DNA from: Streptomyces sp. NBC_00525
GTDB lineage: Bacteria > Actinomycetota > Actinomycetes > Streptomycetales > Streptomycetaceae
Assembly: GCF_036346595.1 (NCBI RefSeq)
Contig: NZ_CP107834.1
Span: 1,550,001-1,614,000 of the forward strand
Length of the DNA stretch: 64,000 nt
Direction: 5' to 3'
Shown piece after piece: positions 49,992 through 58,939 of the stretch (the first letter of the stretch is position 1; each line of letters starts with the position of its first letter). The notes beneath the pieces were generated by a model. That model did no database searches, was not told the DNA's origin, and saw only the letters and a program-made list of their open reading frames with translations. The position numbers and the translations under genes were made by a program.

Positions 49992-52900
49992 CGACGAGGG
50001 CGGCCGCCTCCTCCACGGAGAGGCGGGCGCCCTCGGCGTACGCGGCCTCGAAGGCGGCGTCCCCCAGCCGGCCGCGCACCAGCGCCTCGGCACGGGCGAA
50101 GTTCTCGCGCTCCATCGCGTTCAGGAAGTGGCCCCGCGGCAGGTTCTCCCGGCCGGCGCCCAGCAGCCGCGCCGCGGTACGGGAGCGCTCGTCGCCGCCG
50201 AGCCCGCCCAGCGCCCAGGCGAGGATCACCAGATTGATCACCGCCATCTGCGGCGCCACCATCTGCGTCAGCGGCTCCCGCAGCCCGCGCAGCGCCCGCC
50301 TGGCGCGGTCCAGCGCGCGGGCGTACTCGCCGTCCTGGTTGTCCAGCCAGGCCAGGCCGCCCAGGACGAACCCCTCGAAGACCGCCATCGTCTGGGAGCC
50401 GAACTCGTCGAGGAGCAGGCCGAACTGCTCGCGCGCTTCGGCGGTCCGCCCCTCCCGGCCCAGCCACATCGCCAGGAACAGCCGGGCCGCCGGCCGCGCC
50501 TCGTGCCCCGTCCGGCGCTCGTCGCCCAGCACCTCGCGCATCATCGCCTCGCCCTCCGCGCCCCGGCCCAGCTCGGTGAGCACGGAGGCGTAGCGGATGC
50601 GCAGCACGGACACCTGGGCCAGGGCGCCCAGCTTCTCCGCCGAGCCGATCGCGGCCTGGTAGTCGGTGGCGGCCCGCGCGTAGTCGCCCTGCTTCTCGTT
50701 GGCCTCGCCGCGCGAGGAGAGCGCCTCGGCCATGCCCCAGTCGTCGCCCAGCCGGTGGAAGATCGCCAGGCTCTCGTCGGCGTCCTTATGGGCCTCGCCC
50801 GCCCAGTCGGGGCGGTTGGCCAGCACATTGGCCCGCATCTGGAGGGCGGCGGCCAGCTCCCACTCGTAGCCGTACGCGCGGGCGCCGCGCACGGTCTCGT
50901 CCAGCAGATGGCGCAGGTCGGCGACGCCGCCCGTGAGCATCACGGCGTAGAACCAGAGCGAGGCCGGGCTGCGGCAGGTCTGCGGCTGGCCGGCCCGGTA
51001 GGTGGCGACGATCGCCCGCAGCCGCTCCATGCTGGCCTCGTTCGTCCACTGGTCCATGGCGTGGTCCATGTTGACCAGCTGGACCAGCGTCACCTGGCGC
51101 CGCGCCTCCTCCAGCAGCTCCTGCCGCATGGGCGGGGGCGCGTCGGTGCAGCGCTCGTGGATGGACGGGGCGGGCCGTACGGGCGGCGCGAACGGGTCGG
51201 GGCCGAGGGCGGCGGTCGCGTCGGCCCAGTGCAGGGCGTCGGCGCGCAGGTTGCGGATCTGCCAGTACCAGGAGAGCGACAACACCATGCACAGCGCCTC
51301 CTGCTCGTCGCGGGCGGCGACGGCGTGGCGCAGGGCGGTGCGCAGGTTCTCGTACTCGCGCTGGAGCAGCGTCACGGCGGCGAGCTGGCCGGAGCCGCGC
51401 AGCAGCGGGTCGGTCGTACGGGCCAGCTCGCGGAAGAACACGAGGTGCCGGCGCTCCACCGCGTCCCGCTCCCCCGACTCCGCCAGCCGCTCCGCCGCGT
51501 ACTCGCCGACGGTCTCCAGGAGCCGGTAGCGCATCTGGCCGTCGTCCACCGGGGCGGCCACGACCAGTGACTTGTCGACCAGGGAGCCCAGCAGGCGGGC
51601 GACGTCGCCGGACCGGCCCGCGGTGTCCGCGCAGACGGCCTCGGCGGCCTCCAGGGTGCAGCCGCCGGCGAAGACGGACAGCCGGCGCAGGATGACGCGT
51701 TCGTCGTCGTCGAGGAGCTCCCAGGACCAGTCGACCACCGCGCGCAGGGTCTGCTGGCGGGGCAGCACGGTCCGGCTGCCGCTGGTGAGCAGGCGGAAGC
51801 GGTCGTCGAGCCGGTCCGCGATCTGCTGCGGGGTGAGCATCCGCAGCCGGGCGGCGGCGAGTTCGATGGCGAGCGGCAGGCCGTCCAGGCGGCGGCAGAT
51901 CTCGGCGGCGGCCGCCGCCGTCGCCGCGTCCTGGTCCACCCGGAAGCCGGGCCGGGCGGCGGCGCCGCGCTCGGCGAGCAGCCGCAGGGCGGTCGGGTCC
52001 GGCAGCGGATCGACCGGCCGCAGGTTCTCGCCCGGCACGCCGAGGGGTTCCCGGCTGGTCGCGAGGACGGTGAGCCGGGGGCAGCGGGCCAGCAGATGGT
52101 CGGCGAGGGCGGCGGCGGCCTCGATGACGTGCTCGCAGTTGTCGAGGAGGAGCAGCATGCGGCGGTGCGCGCAGTACTCGGTGAGCCGGGCCAGGGACTC
52201 GCCGGCGGCGCGCTCCTCGCCGGCGGCCCGTTCGGCCGCCCGGAGCTCCCCGGCCCCCGCCCCGCTCAGCACCGTCTCGCGTGCGCCCAGCGCGGCGAGC
52301 ACCGCCTCCGGTACGGCCTCCGGGTCGTCCACCGGGGCCAGTTCGGCGAGCCAGACGCCGTCCGGCCAGGTGCCGGGGTCGATGGTGTCCGCGACCTCCT
52401 GGGAGAGCCGGGTCTTGCCGGCTCCGCCGGGTCCGAGGAGGGTGACGAGCCGGGCGCGGGAGAGGTCGCCGCGCAGCTCCGCCATCTCCCGTTCCCGGCC
52501 GACGAAGCTGGTGAGCCGGGCGCGGAGGTTGCCCAGCGGCGCGGGGGCGGCGGGCGGGGCGGGCGGGGCGGGCGGGGCCGCCGGGGCGGGGCTCGCGGGC
52601 CGCTGCCGCAGCAGTTCGGCGTACAGGGTGGTCAGCTCGGTGCCCGGATCGGTGCCGAGGCGGTCGGCGATCAGGGTGCGCACCTCGTCGTAGGCGGCCA
52701 GGGCCTGGGCGGTGCGTCCGGCGTCGCGCAGGGCGCGCAGGCGCAGCGCCTGGAGGGGTTCGTCGAGGGGGTGTTCGTCGCAGAGGGCGGCCAGTTCCGG
52801 CAGCGCCTCGGTGGCCCGGCCGAGGCGGAGGGCGGCGGTGAGCCGGTCCCGGCGGGCGTCGAGCCGGCGGGCCGTCCAGCGGGTGGCGGCGGCGTGCCGG

Positions 52901-53319
52901 TCGGGGAGGTCGGTGAGGGCGGGGCCCCGCCAGAGGGCGAGCGCCTCGTCCAGGAGGGCCGTGGCGCGGGCCGGATCGCCGTCGGCGAGCGCCCGTGCGC
53001 CGTCGCCGGCGAGCCGGTCGAAGCGGAACAGGTCGACGTCCTCGGGCCGGGCGGCCAGCCGGTAGCCGCTCTCCGCCGATGCGACGGCCTCGTGCCCGAC
53101 GGCCCGGCGCAGCCGCCCCACCAGGGCCTGGAGCGCGCCGGCCGCGTCGGCGGGCGGTTCGCCGTCCCACACCTCGTCCACGAGGACGGCGACCGGGACC
53201 GTGCGGCCCGGCCGCAGCGCGAGCACGGTCAGCAGGGCGCGCAGCCGCGCACCGCCGACGGGGAGGGTCGTGCCGTCGTCGCCGAGTGCCTGGGTGGTGC
53301 CGAGGATGCCGTAACGCAC
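49984..53319 (-). CDS. AfsR-type SARP regulator (BTAD plus NB-ARC plus TPR)
   Basis: 1111 residues from GTG 53319, with GGAG 10 nt upstream; this start puts the OmpR-like winged helix (VRYGILGTTQAL) at residue 1. Order: DNA-binding domain 1-95; bacterial transcriptional activator (BTAD) domain about 97-240; an Ala/Pro linker; NB-ARC ATPase with P-loop LLGPGGAGKTRL and LLLLDNCEHV (Walker B); then helical TPR-like repeats to the C-terminus. SARPs of this size switch on secondary-metabolism or export genes, with the ATPase and TPR part as control. The four 11-bp-spaced repeats upstream of the convergent ABC exporter are the likely target. Confidence 0.92.
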   Translation of the reverse strand: MRYGILGTTQALGDDGTTLPVGGARLRALLTVLALRPGRTVPVAVLVDEVWDGEPPADAAGALQALVGRLRRAVGHEAVASAESGYRLAARPEDVDLFRFDRLAGDGARALADGDPARATALLDEALALWRGPALTDLPDRHAAATRWTARRLDARRDRLTAALRLGRATEALPELAALCDEHPLDEPLQALRLRALRDAGRTAQALAAYDEVRTLIADRLGTDPGTELTTLYAELLRQRPASPAPAAPPAPPAPPAAPAPLGNLRARLTSFVGREREMAELRGDLSRARLVTLLGPGGAGKTRLSQEVADTIDPGTWPDGVWLAELAPVDDPEAVPEAVLAALGARETVLSGAGAGELRAAERAAGEERAAGESLARLTEYCAHRRMLLLLDNCEHVIEAAAALADHLLARCPRLTVLATSREPLGVPGENLRPVDPLPDPTALRLLAERGAAARPGFRVDQDAATAAAAAEICRRLDGLPLAIELAAARLRMLTPQQIADRLDDRFRLLTSGSRTVLPRQQTLRAVVDWSWELLDDDERVILRRLSVFAGGCTLEAAEAVCADTAGRSGDVARLLGSLVDKSLVVAAPVDDGQMRYRLLETVGEYAAERLAESGERDAVERRHLVFFRELARTTDPLLRGSGQLAAVTLLQREYENLRTALRHAVAARDEQEALCMVLSLSWYWQIRNLRADALHWADATAALGPDPFAPPVRPAPSIHERCTDAPPPMRQELLEEARRQVTLVQLVNMDHAMDQWTNEASMERLRAIVATYRAGQPQTCRSPASLWFYAVMLTGGVADLRHLLDETVRGARAYGYEWELAAALQMRANVLANRPDWAGEAHKDADESLAIFHRLGDDWGMAEALSSRGEANEKQGDYARAATDYQAAIGSAEKLGALAQVSVLRIRYASVLTELGRGAEGEAMMREVLGDERRTGHEARPAARLFLAMWLGREGRTAEAREQFGLLLDEFGSQTMAVFEGFVLGGLAWLDNQDGEYARALDRARRALRGLREPLTQMVAPQMAVINLVILAWALGGLGGDERSRTAARLLGAGRENLPRGHFLNAMERENFARAEALVRGRLGDAAFEAAYAEGARLSVEEAAALVDA

Positions 53320-53454
53320 CCGCCCATTCTCCGTGACCCGCCCCGCGGTCCGCACAGCCGCCCCGCCCCGTGTCCCCGCCCCGCTCGTCATACCCCCACC
53401 CTTTCCGCAACCCGGTCCGGCGGGCGAGGGGTTTTCGGCGTGTCGGCGGGGCGG

Positions 53455-53844
53455 TCAGGCCGGTGCGTCCGTTTCCGGCCGCGGCCCGACCGCGTATCCG
53501 GGGACGGACGGCCAGCGGACGGTGAGCACCACGGACTCCTCCTCGGCAACCCAGGAGTGGTCGACGCCAGCACCCCACACCACGTAGTCGCCCTGCTCCG
53601 CCAGAAGCACACTGCGGCCCGGCAGCTCCACCCGGAACCGCCCGCTGATCAGGACGAGCAGCGCGGTCCGGTCCTCGCCCCGCACCCACCGTGCCCGCTC
53701 TTCGCCGGGTGGGTGGACGCCCCACTTGATCTCGACGTCCTCGCTGTGCCGGGGGTCGCCCGCGGCCTTGAAGTGTCCGAGGATCCAGCCCCGGTCGAGC
53801 GCGGCATCCTTGCCGGCTTTGCCCACATATACGCTGTCGTTCAT
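53455..53844 (-). CDS. Cupin-like small protein
   Basis: 129 residues from ATG 53844; TAGCGT lies 8 nt upstream and no ribosome site is present, so the mRNA is probably leaderless. A beta-rich core reads ALLVLISGRFRVELPGRSVL, EQGDYVVWGAGVDHSWVAEE and SVVLTVRW, the rhythm of a single cupin barrel, although the usual paired His residues are reduced to one HSW. It may bind a small ligand. It sits beside a decayed acetyltransferase gene. Confidence 0.75.
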   Translation of the reverse strand: MNDSVYVGKAGKDAALDRGWILGHFKAAGDPRHSEDVEIKWGVHPPGEERARWVRGEDRTALLVLISGRFRVELPGRSVLLAEQGDYVVWGAGVDHSWVAEEESVVLTVRWPSVPGYAVGPRPETDAPA

Positions 53845-53883
53845 GTGGGGCGACGCTAGCAGCGCACATCCATGGGCGGCCCC

Positions 53884-54180
53884 TCCAGGCGGGCGGCTCG
53901 CGTCGGTCCCGTTCGACACAGTGGATACGGCCGATGGCCGTGAAGCCCCTGCGTTCGTACCAGTGGCGGGGCCGGTCCGCCGCGTCGGCGGTCGGGAACC
54001 GCATGCCGCAGCCCACCCCGCCGCGAGGTGCAGGGCGGTGGCCGGCACCGTGTCCGGGCGCGGGCGCCGAGGAAGCGAACCTCGTCGTCGTACACGGCGA
54101 ACCCTCCCGAAGGTCTACGACCCGCCTGGCCCGGCGGCGCTCGCAGGCCGCCAGGAAGGAGTGGGTCAACCGCGGTTTCC
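53884..54180 (-). pseudogene. GNAT acetyltransferase pseudogene
   Basis: On the minus strand pieces of one acetyltransferase appear in different frames: LTHSFLAACERRRA, then YDDEVRFLG, then DTVPATALHLAAG, then DRPRHWYERRGFTAIGR, whose WYERRGF is the acetyl-CoA-binding end of GNAT proteins. At least two frameshifts separate them. No single frame gives a working protein. Confidence 0.65.
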
Positions 54181-54279
54181 GGGCTCGCATTACGCGACGC
54201 GTGGGCAGCGCGGGCCGCGACCGGCTCCGACATTACGGTGCGGCGGACGGCGACACGCCCCCGGCGCGGGGGGGCGGGG

Positions 54280-54882
54280 TCACTCCCCGTCCGCCCCCTG
54301 CTGCCGTGCGTCGGCGATCGTCTGCGCCGCCGCCACGATCGCCGCCCGGGTGCGCCCCATCGCGCCGGCGTCGTCGCCCATGATCATGCGGGTGACCTGC
54401 GGCACGGCGAGCGGCCAGCCGACGAGCCCGGTGAAGACCAGGAGGAGGGCCTGCGGGCCGAGCGGACCGGCCGTCCCCGCGTCACCGATCCCCCCGATGG
54501 CCCCGGCCTTCTCCTGGTAGTGCGCCGTACGGGACTCCTCGTCGGGCACCTCCGCCGTGGAGAACTCCAGCGCCTCCCAGAGCAGCAGTCTCAGCACGGC
54601 CGGGTGCTCCTGGTGGTAGGCGAAGAGCCGCTCGATGTAGGCCGCCACGCCGTCGCTCCCGGAGGGCGGCGCCACGGCTTCGGCGAGCTCCTCCAGCACC
54701 CGGCCGAGCACGAGCGCGAAGAGCTTCTCCTTGTCGCCGAAGTAGAGGTAGATGGCCTGCTTGTTGGCCTGCGCCGCCTTGGCGATCCGGTCCACGCGGG
54801 CGCCGGCGATGCCGTACTGGGCGAACTCCTCCAGAGCGGCTTGATAGATGCGGTTCTTCGTCTGTTCCGACCGTGCGGCCAC
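54280..54882 (-). CDS. TetR-family regulator
   Basis: 200 residues from GTG 54882 with GAGGGG 8 nt upstream. The helix-turn-helix ARVDRIAKAAQANKQAIYLY follows the usual N-terminal helix. The ligand domain is TetR_C-like, all-helical. It is divergent from an aldo/keto reductase pseudogene and an MFS exporter across a 12-bp-arm palindrome, which is its likely operator. The inducer is unknown. Confidence 0.9.
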   Translation of the reverse strand: MAARSEQTKNRIYQAALEEFAQYGIAGARVDRIAKAAQANKQAIYLYFGDKEKLFALVLGRVLEELAEAVAPPSGSDGVAAYIERLFAYHQEHPAVLRLLLWEALEFSTAEVPDEESRTAHYQEKAGAIGGIGDAGTAGPLGPQALLLVFTGLVGWPLAVPQVTRMIMGDDAGAMGRTRAAIVAAAQTIADARQQGADGE

Positions 54883-54921
54883 GTCGCAGACCCCTCTTCT
54901 CTCGGTTCGGCAGTCAACTAA

Positions 54922-54953
54922 ACCAACCAGTTGATTTAAACCAACTGGTTGGT
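54922..54953. promoter_or_regulatory. Inverted-repeat operator between tetR and the AKR/MFS genes
   Basis: ACCAACCAGTTG (54922-54933) and CAACTGGTTGGT (54942-54953) are exact complements around an 8-bp AT-rich spacer. The site lies 39 bp upstream of the tetR start and in an AT-rich island typical of a promoter, suggesting autoregulation and control of the divergent genes. Confidence 0.8.
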
Positions 54954-55011
54954 GTACCTATAGAGCGTAGCCAACAGCACGGCAGCCCGGAGTCCAGGGG
55001 GAAGAGGCACC

Positions 55012-55355
55012 ATGCGTATGAGTCGGCTCGGAGACGCGGGGCCGTTACTCCTGTGTGTCGGGCTCGGGACACGACGCAGGTTCGCCCTGTCGCCCCAGCG
55101 GGAACACCGCGCCTGTATACGGGCGGGCCCGAAGAGGTGCTCCCCCGGTCCCCCGGCGGAAACCCGCAGCGCGCATTCGTCGCCACCAGGATCTGGGCAC
55201 ACGACAGCGCGGGCGGACGAAGCCGGTTCGACCGCCGGCTGCACCGCGGCGGAGTCGGGATCGGTGCACCGGTCATGCGGCCCTTCGCCGAGGGCGAGTT
55301 GCCGCCCCGTGCCGCCGTCGGCGCCCTCTACGGCCATCCTCCGGCGCACCCGTAG
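55012..55355 (+). pseudogene. Aldo/keto reductase pseudogene
   Basis: From ATG 55012 (GGGGGAAGAGG upstream) the sequence encodes MRMSRLGDAGPLLLCVGLGT, the usual AKR N-terminus. Other frames then give YTGGPEEVLPRS and QRAFVATRIWAHDSAGGRSR (the catalytic-Lys region, with Arg), then IGAPVMRPFAEGELPPR, the late AKR segment, and a stop at 55355. The large middle part is missing and frames shift. It is a decayed target of the adjacent TetR. Confidence 0.6.
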
Positions 55356-55427
55356 GCCGGGACCCGGCCCCGCCGGGCGCCCCGCCCGCCCTTTCTCCCT
55401 TCGTACGTCGACCCCAGGGACCTCCCC

Positions 55428-56669
55428 ATGTCGGAATCGGACACGCTCCCCACCTCGGCCCAACCGGGCGCCGGCCCCGCCTCTCCTCCGGGCACGGCAC
55501 GCCCGCTCCTCTTCCTCGCCATGGCCGTGTGCTCCGCGGCCACGGTCGCCAACGTCTACCTGGCCCAGCCGCTGCTCGCGCTGTTCGCCGACGACCTCGG
55601 CGTCTCCTCGTCCGCGGCCGGGACCGTCGTCACCTGCGCCCAGCTCGGCTACGCGGCCGGCATCCTCTTCCTCGTACCGCTCGGCGACATCCGCAGGCGG
55701 CGCCCGCTGCTCACCACCATGCTGGTCTGCACCGTCCTGGCGCTCCTGGCCGCCGCCGCCGCACCCGGACTCTCCGTCCTGGCCGCCTCCGCCGCGCTCG
55801 TCGGCGGGGCCACCGTGATCCCCCAGGTGCTGGTGCCGCTCGCCTCGGAACTCGCCCCGCCGCAGCGCCGCGCCTCCATCGTGGCGAACGTCCAGATCGG
55901 CCTCATGACCGGCATCGTCGGCTCCCGGGTGATCGGCGGCCTGGTGGGTGAGGCGCTGAGCTGGCGCGCCATGTACCTGCTCGCCGCCGTGCTGACCGCC
56001 CTGACGGGCGCGGTGACCGTCGCCCTGCTGCCGCGCGAAGGGGCCCGCAAGGCCCTCCCGTACCGGCAACTGCTCGGCTCACTGCCGCGCCTGCTCCGCC
56101 AGGAACCCGTACTGCGCCACTCCTGCCTCATGCACAGCGCCCTGTTCGGCGCCTACACCGCGACCTGGACGACGCTGGTATTCGCCCTCGCCGACGAGCC
56201 CTACGGATACAGCAGCGCGACCGCCGGACTCTTCGGGCTGCTCGGGCTCGCGGGAGCGTTCGCCGCGCCCTGGGCCGGCCGCTTCATCGACCGGCGGGCA
56301 GCGGCTCCGATCATCACCGTCGCCCTGGTGCTCATGGTGGTCTCCGCGGGTGCCTACTGGTTCGGCGGCAGCCTGATCGCCTTCATGATCCTGGCCGTGA
56401 TGCTGGCCAACGTGGCCGTGCAGTGGAGCCAGATCGCCAACCAGGCCCGCATCTTCTCCTACCTGCCCGAGGCGCGCAGCCGCGCCAACACCGTCTACAT
56501 GGTCGCCGCCTTCCTCAGCGGCGCCGTCGCGGCCGCCCTCGGCAGCGTCTGCTACGGCGCGTTCGGCTGGGGCGGCGCCTGCGCCCTGCAAGCCGCCCTC
56601 GCCGCCGCAGGACTGCTCGTCGTACCGGCCATGCGCCGCCACGACACCCACCGGGCCCCCGCGGCCTGA
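55428..56669 (+). CDS. MFS exporter (12 helices)
   Basis: 413 residues from ATG 55428 with AGGGACC upstream. Twelve membrane helices fit. Motif A appears as LVPLGDIRRRRPLL and a second copy as WAGRFIDRRAAAPI between helices 8 and 9. QWSQIANQARIFSYLPEARS near residue 325 is a conserved loop of this YceL/arabinose-efflux-like group. It exports an unknown small molecule. Its context suggests control by the TetR at 54882 through the 32-bp operator. Confidence 0.9.
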   Translation: MSESDTLPTSAQPGAGPASPPGTARPLLFLAMAVCSAATVANVYLAQPLLALFADDLGVSSSAAGTVVTCAQLGYAAGILFLVPLGDIRRRRPLLTTMLVCTVLALLAAAAAPGLSVLAASAALVGGATVIPQVLVPLASELAPPQRRASIVANVQIGLMTGIVGSRVIGGLVGEALSWRAMYLLAAVLTALTGAVTVALLPREGARKALPYRQLLGSLPRLLRQEPVLRHSCLMHSALFGAYTATWTTLVFALADEPYGYSSATAGLFGLLGLAGAFAAPWAGRFIDRRAAAPIITVALVLMVVSAGAYWFGGSLIAFMILAVMLANVAVQWSQIANQARIFSYLPEARSRANTVYMVAAFLSGAVAAALGSVCYGAFGWGGACALQAALAAAGLLVVPAMRRHDTHRAPAA

Positions 56670-56690
56670 TCCCGGCGCCGACGCGTCGCT

Positions 56691-56727
56691 CGTCCGTACA
56701 CGTCCGTCCGTACACGTCCGTCCGTCC
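56691..56727 (+). repeat. 14-bp tandem repeat upstream of the NTF2-like gene
   Basis: Two exact 14-bp units CGTCCGTACACGTC (56691-56704, 56705-56718) are followed by CGTCCGTCC. They end 24 bp before the ATG at 56751 and occupy its promoter region. They might be binding sites for the SARP-like regulator encoded next but one. Confidence 0.6.
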
Positions 56728-56750
56728 ATGACACGAAAGAGAGAATCCTC

Positions 56751-57137
56751 ATGACCGCTCCCGCCATGCCCAAGGCCGTCCTCCAGTTCTTCGACGCCTC
56801 GCAGAAGGGCGATGTCGACGCCTGGGCCGACGCGTTCGCGGAGTCCGGCATCTTCCACGACCCGGTCGGCACCGAGCCGATCAAGGGCCGCGAGGCCATC
56901 CGCGCCTTCATCGCCTCCGTCGTCCCCAACTTCGACCCGTTCCTCGGCCTGACCCCGGTCGAGGCCCACACGGTCGGCTCCTCGGTGGCCGTCTCCTGGC
57001 ACGGCTCGGCCGTCTCCAAGGACGGCAAGCCGGTCAACTGGTCGGGCATCAACGTCTACGAGCTCGGTGAGGACGGCCTGATCCACGAGGCGAAGGCGTA
57101 CTTCAACCACGCGATCTTCCAGGCCCAGCTCTCCTGA
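56751..57137 (+). CDS. NTF2-like (SnoaL-type) small protein
   Basis: 128 residues from ATG 56751. The cone fold pattern is clear: helix AVLQFFDASQKGDVDAWADA, then FHDPVGTEPIKGREAI, and late strands VNWSGINVYELGEDGLIHEA. Such proteins bind or cyclise small hydrophobic ligands. A Tat-exported paralogue, about half identical, is encoded at 58936 on the far side of a SARP-type regulator, so this is probably the cytoplasmic member of a ligand-handling pair. A strong hairpin follows the stop. Confidence 0.85.
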   Translation: MTAPAMPKAVLQFFDASQKGDVDAWADAFAESGIFHDPVGTEPIKGREAIRAFIASVVPNFDPFLGLTPVEAHTVGSSVAVSWHGSAVSKDGKPVNWSGINVYELGEDGLIHEAKAYFNHAIFQAQLS

Positions 57138-57146
57138 GCCTGGAAC

Positions 57147-57184
57147 GCGGTGGGCGGAGCACATCCCCCGTCTCCGCCCACCGC
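57147..57184 (+). terminator. Terminator after the NTF2-like gene
   Basis: A perfect 13-bp stem pairs 57147-57159 with 57172-57184 around a 12-nt loop, 10 bp after the stop codon. Confidence 0.8.
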
Positions 57185-57523
57185 ACCCCCTCCGCCGTAC
57201 CGGCCCGGCCTCCCCGCGCTTCCACGGCCCCGCGACAGTCATGCCGCCCTGCTGGACCGGCATGGCTGTCGCCCCCGTCGGAGGCACGATTCGGGGCGTG
57301 GTGACACCCGTCCGGAAGGTACGGCCGAAGACGCTGAACAGAGGTCCGGTCGCCGGAACGCCGTGGTTCCCCGTCCACCCGTGCGAAACCGGCCACCGAG
57401 GAGGCCCCCCGCCCCGCCGACGCAGGCTGCTTTTCGCGCGTCGGCCACGCCCTCCACCGCTCCATCCCAAAGCGGCGGGACAAGCTGTCCCTCCCTGCTC
57501 GCATCGGAAGGACGCATCACAAC
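57185..57523. promoter_or_regulatory. Intergenic region upstream of the SARP-type regulator
   Basis: No convincing gene is seen in these 339 bp: the frames present have poor codon bias and no ribosome sites. It must carry the promoter of the 57524 gene, but I see no clear -10/-35 pair. GGAAGGA 11 nt before GTG 57524 is the probable ribosome site. Confidence 0.4.
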
Positions 57524-58939
57524 GTGTTGGAGATACCTACCACCGACCAGAATCCACACCAGCCGGCGGAGTGGGCCGGCCTTCTGAGAAGCCTCGGTGA
57601 GGGAGTGGTCCGCAAGGAGACGGACGCGACCGCGCCCGCCCCGGAGCTCACCGTGAAACTCCTCGGGCCCCCCGAGGTGTACGACGCCCACGGGCAGCCC
57701 GTCCCGCTCCGCAGCGACGTGGCCCGCCGGGTCCTGTTCCACCTCATCCTCGTCGCGCCCCACGTCATACCCAACCACCGGCTCATCGAGGCCGTCTGGG
57801 AGGGCGAGGAGCCGGAGAGCGCCATCGACCAGATCCGCAAGACCATCTCCCGGCTGCGGCGTGAACTGCCCGCCGGAACCAGCCTCATCCGAACCGAACC
57901 AGGTGGGTACCGGCTCGTGTTGAACCCCTCGCACATCGACCTCACCCGATGGCGCGAGGCATTGCGGCACACCACGCTGCTCGAACAGAACGGTGACTGC
58001 CGCGGCGCCCTCGAAACGCTGTCGGCCGGGCTCGAACTGTGGCGCGGCCGGGCACTCGACGGTCTCGACGGCAAGCCGTTCACCGGGGAGTCGGTGGCTC
58101 TCCAGGAGGAGCGCAGCGCGGCGCTGGAGACCTGGTGCCGGCTCGCGCTGGAGGAGCTGGGCTCCTCCACCGTGATCGCCCGGCTCCGCCGCGAGATCGC
58201 CCAGGACCCGCTTCCGGAGCGGCTGTGGGAGATCCTCATCCGGGTCCTCGCCTCGTCGGGCCGCCCGCTGGAGGCCATGGAGGAGTACAACCGGATGCGC
58301 AAGATCCTCGCCGGGTCCCTCCGCGTCCGCCCCTCGGCGCCCCTGCAGAACCTCTACCGCAGACTCGAAGCCGAAGTCGGCGGCCGGTCCCCGGTGGGCA
58401 CCCCGCCGGCCGGCCGCGCCCGGCCGGTGAACCGCCGCAAAGTACCCCTGTGGATCATGGAGTTGCTGCGTGGCCAGGAACCCGTACCGGCGTACGTCCT
58501 CGACCAGCACTGGAACGTGCTGCACCGCAATCAGGCGATGAGGCGCTGGTTCCCCTGGTTACGGGGGGAGAGCGCCAATCTGCTGCGGTGGGCCCTGCTC
58601 GATCCCAGCGCCCGTACCGTGCTGCACAACTGGGACGAGCACGCGATGGTCTACCTGGGCATCGTCCACTGCGCGCTGCGCAAGAACCGGGACGACGCCT
58701 TCTTCACCACCCTGAAGGCGGAGGCCGAGAACGATCCGGCGGTCGCCGCCCTGCTCGCCAAGAGCCGCGTCATCGAGGTCGCCTCCCGCTCCGGCCACCA
58801 CTTCACCCTGGGCCTGCCGCACGTCACCCCGGAACCGCTCGAGGTCGTCGCCCATGTGCTGTGCCCCGAGGGCAGAGGGGGCCTGCGCGTCGTCGTACTG
58901 ACCCAACCGACCACTTCACTCGAGGAGAACGCCGCATGA
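57524..58939 (+). CDS. SARP-type regulator fused to an MmyB-like ligand-binding domain
   Basis: 471 residues from GTG 57524. An OmpR-like winged helix lies at about 42-135 (LTVKLLGPPEVYDAHGQPVP, QIRKTISRLRRELP, RTEPGGYRL). A BTAD domain follows at about 140-285. A linker leads to an MmyB/MLTR ligand-binding domain at about 308-460 (PAYVLDQHWNVLHRNQAMRR, LLRWALLDPSARTVLHNWDE). SARPs usually end after BTAD or add NB-ARC/TPR; MLTR domains usually follow a Cro-type HTH. The fusion suggests a SARP that directly senses a small molecule, perhaps one bound by the flanking NTF2-like proteins. The last codon overlaps the next gene (ATGA). Confidence 0.85.
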   Translation: MLEIPTTDQNPHQPAEWAGLLRSLGEGVVRKETDATAPAPELTVKLLGPPEVYDAHGQPVPLRSDVARRVLFHLILVAPHVIPNHRLIEAVWEGEEPESAIDQIRKTISRLRRELPAGTSLIRTEPGGYRLVLNPSHIDLTRWREALRHTTLLEQNGDCRGALETLSAGLELWRGRALDGLDGKPFTGESVALQEERSAALETWCRLALEELGSSTVIARLRREIAQDPLPERLWEILIRVLASSGRPLEAMEEYNRMRKILAGSLRVRPSAPLQNLYRRLEAEVGGRSPVGTPPAGRARPVNRRKVPLWIMELLRGQEPVPAYVLDQHWNVLHRNQAMRRWFPWLRGESANLLRWALLDPSARTVLHNWDEHAMVYLGIVHCALRKNRDDAFFTTLKAEAENDPAVAALLAKSRVIEVASRSGHHFTLGLPHVTPEPLEVVAHVLCPEGRGGLRVVVLTQPTTSLEENAA

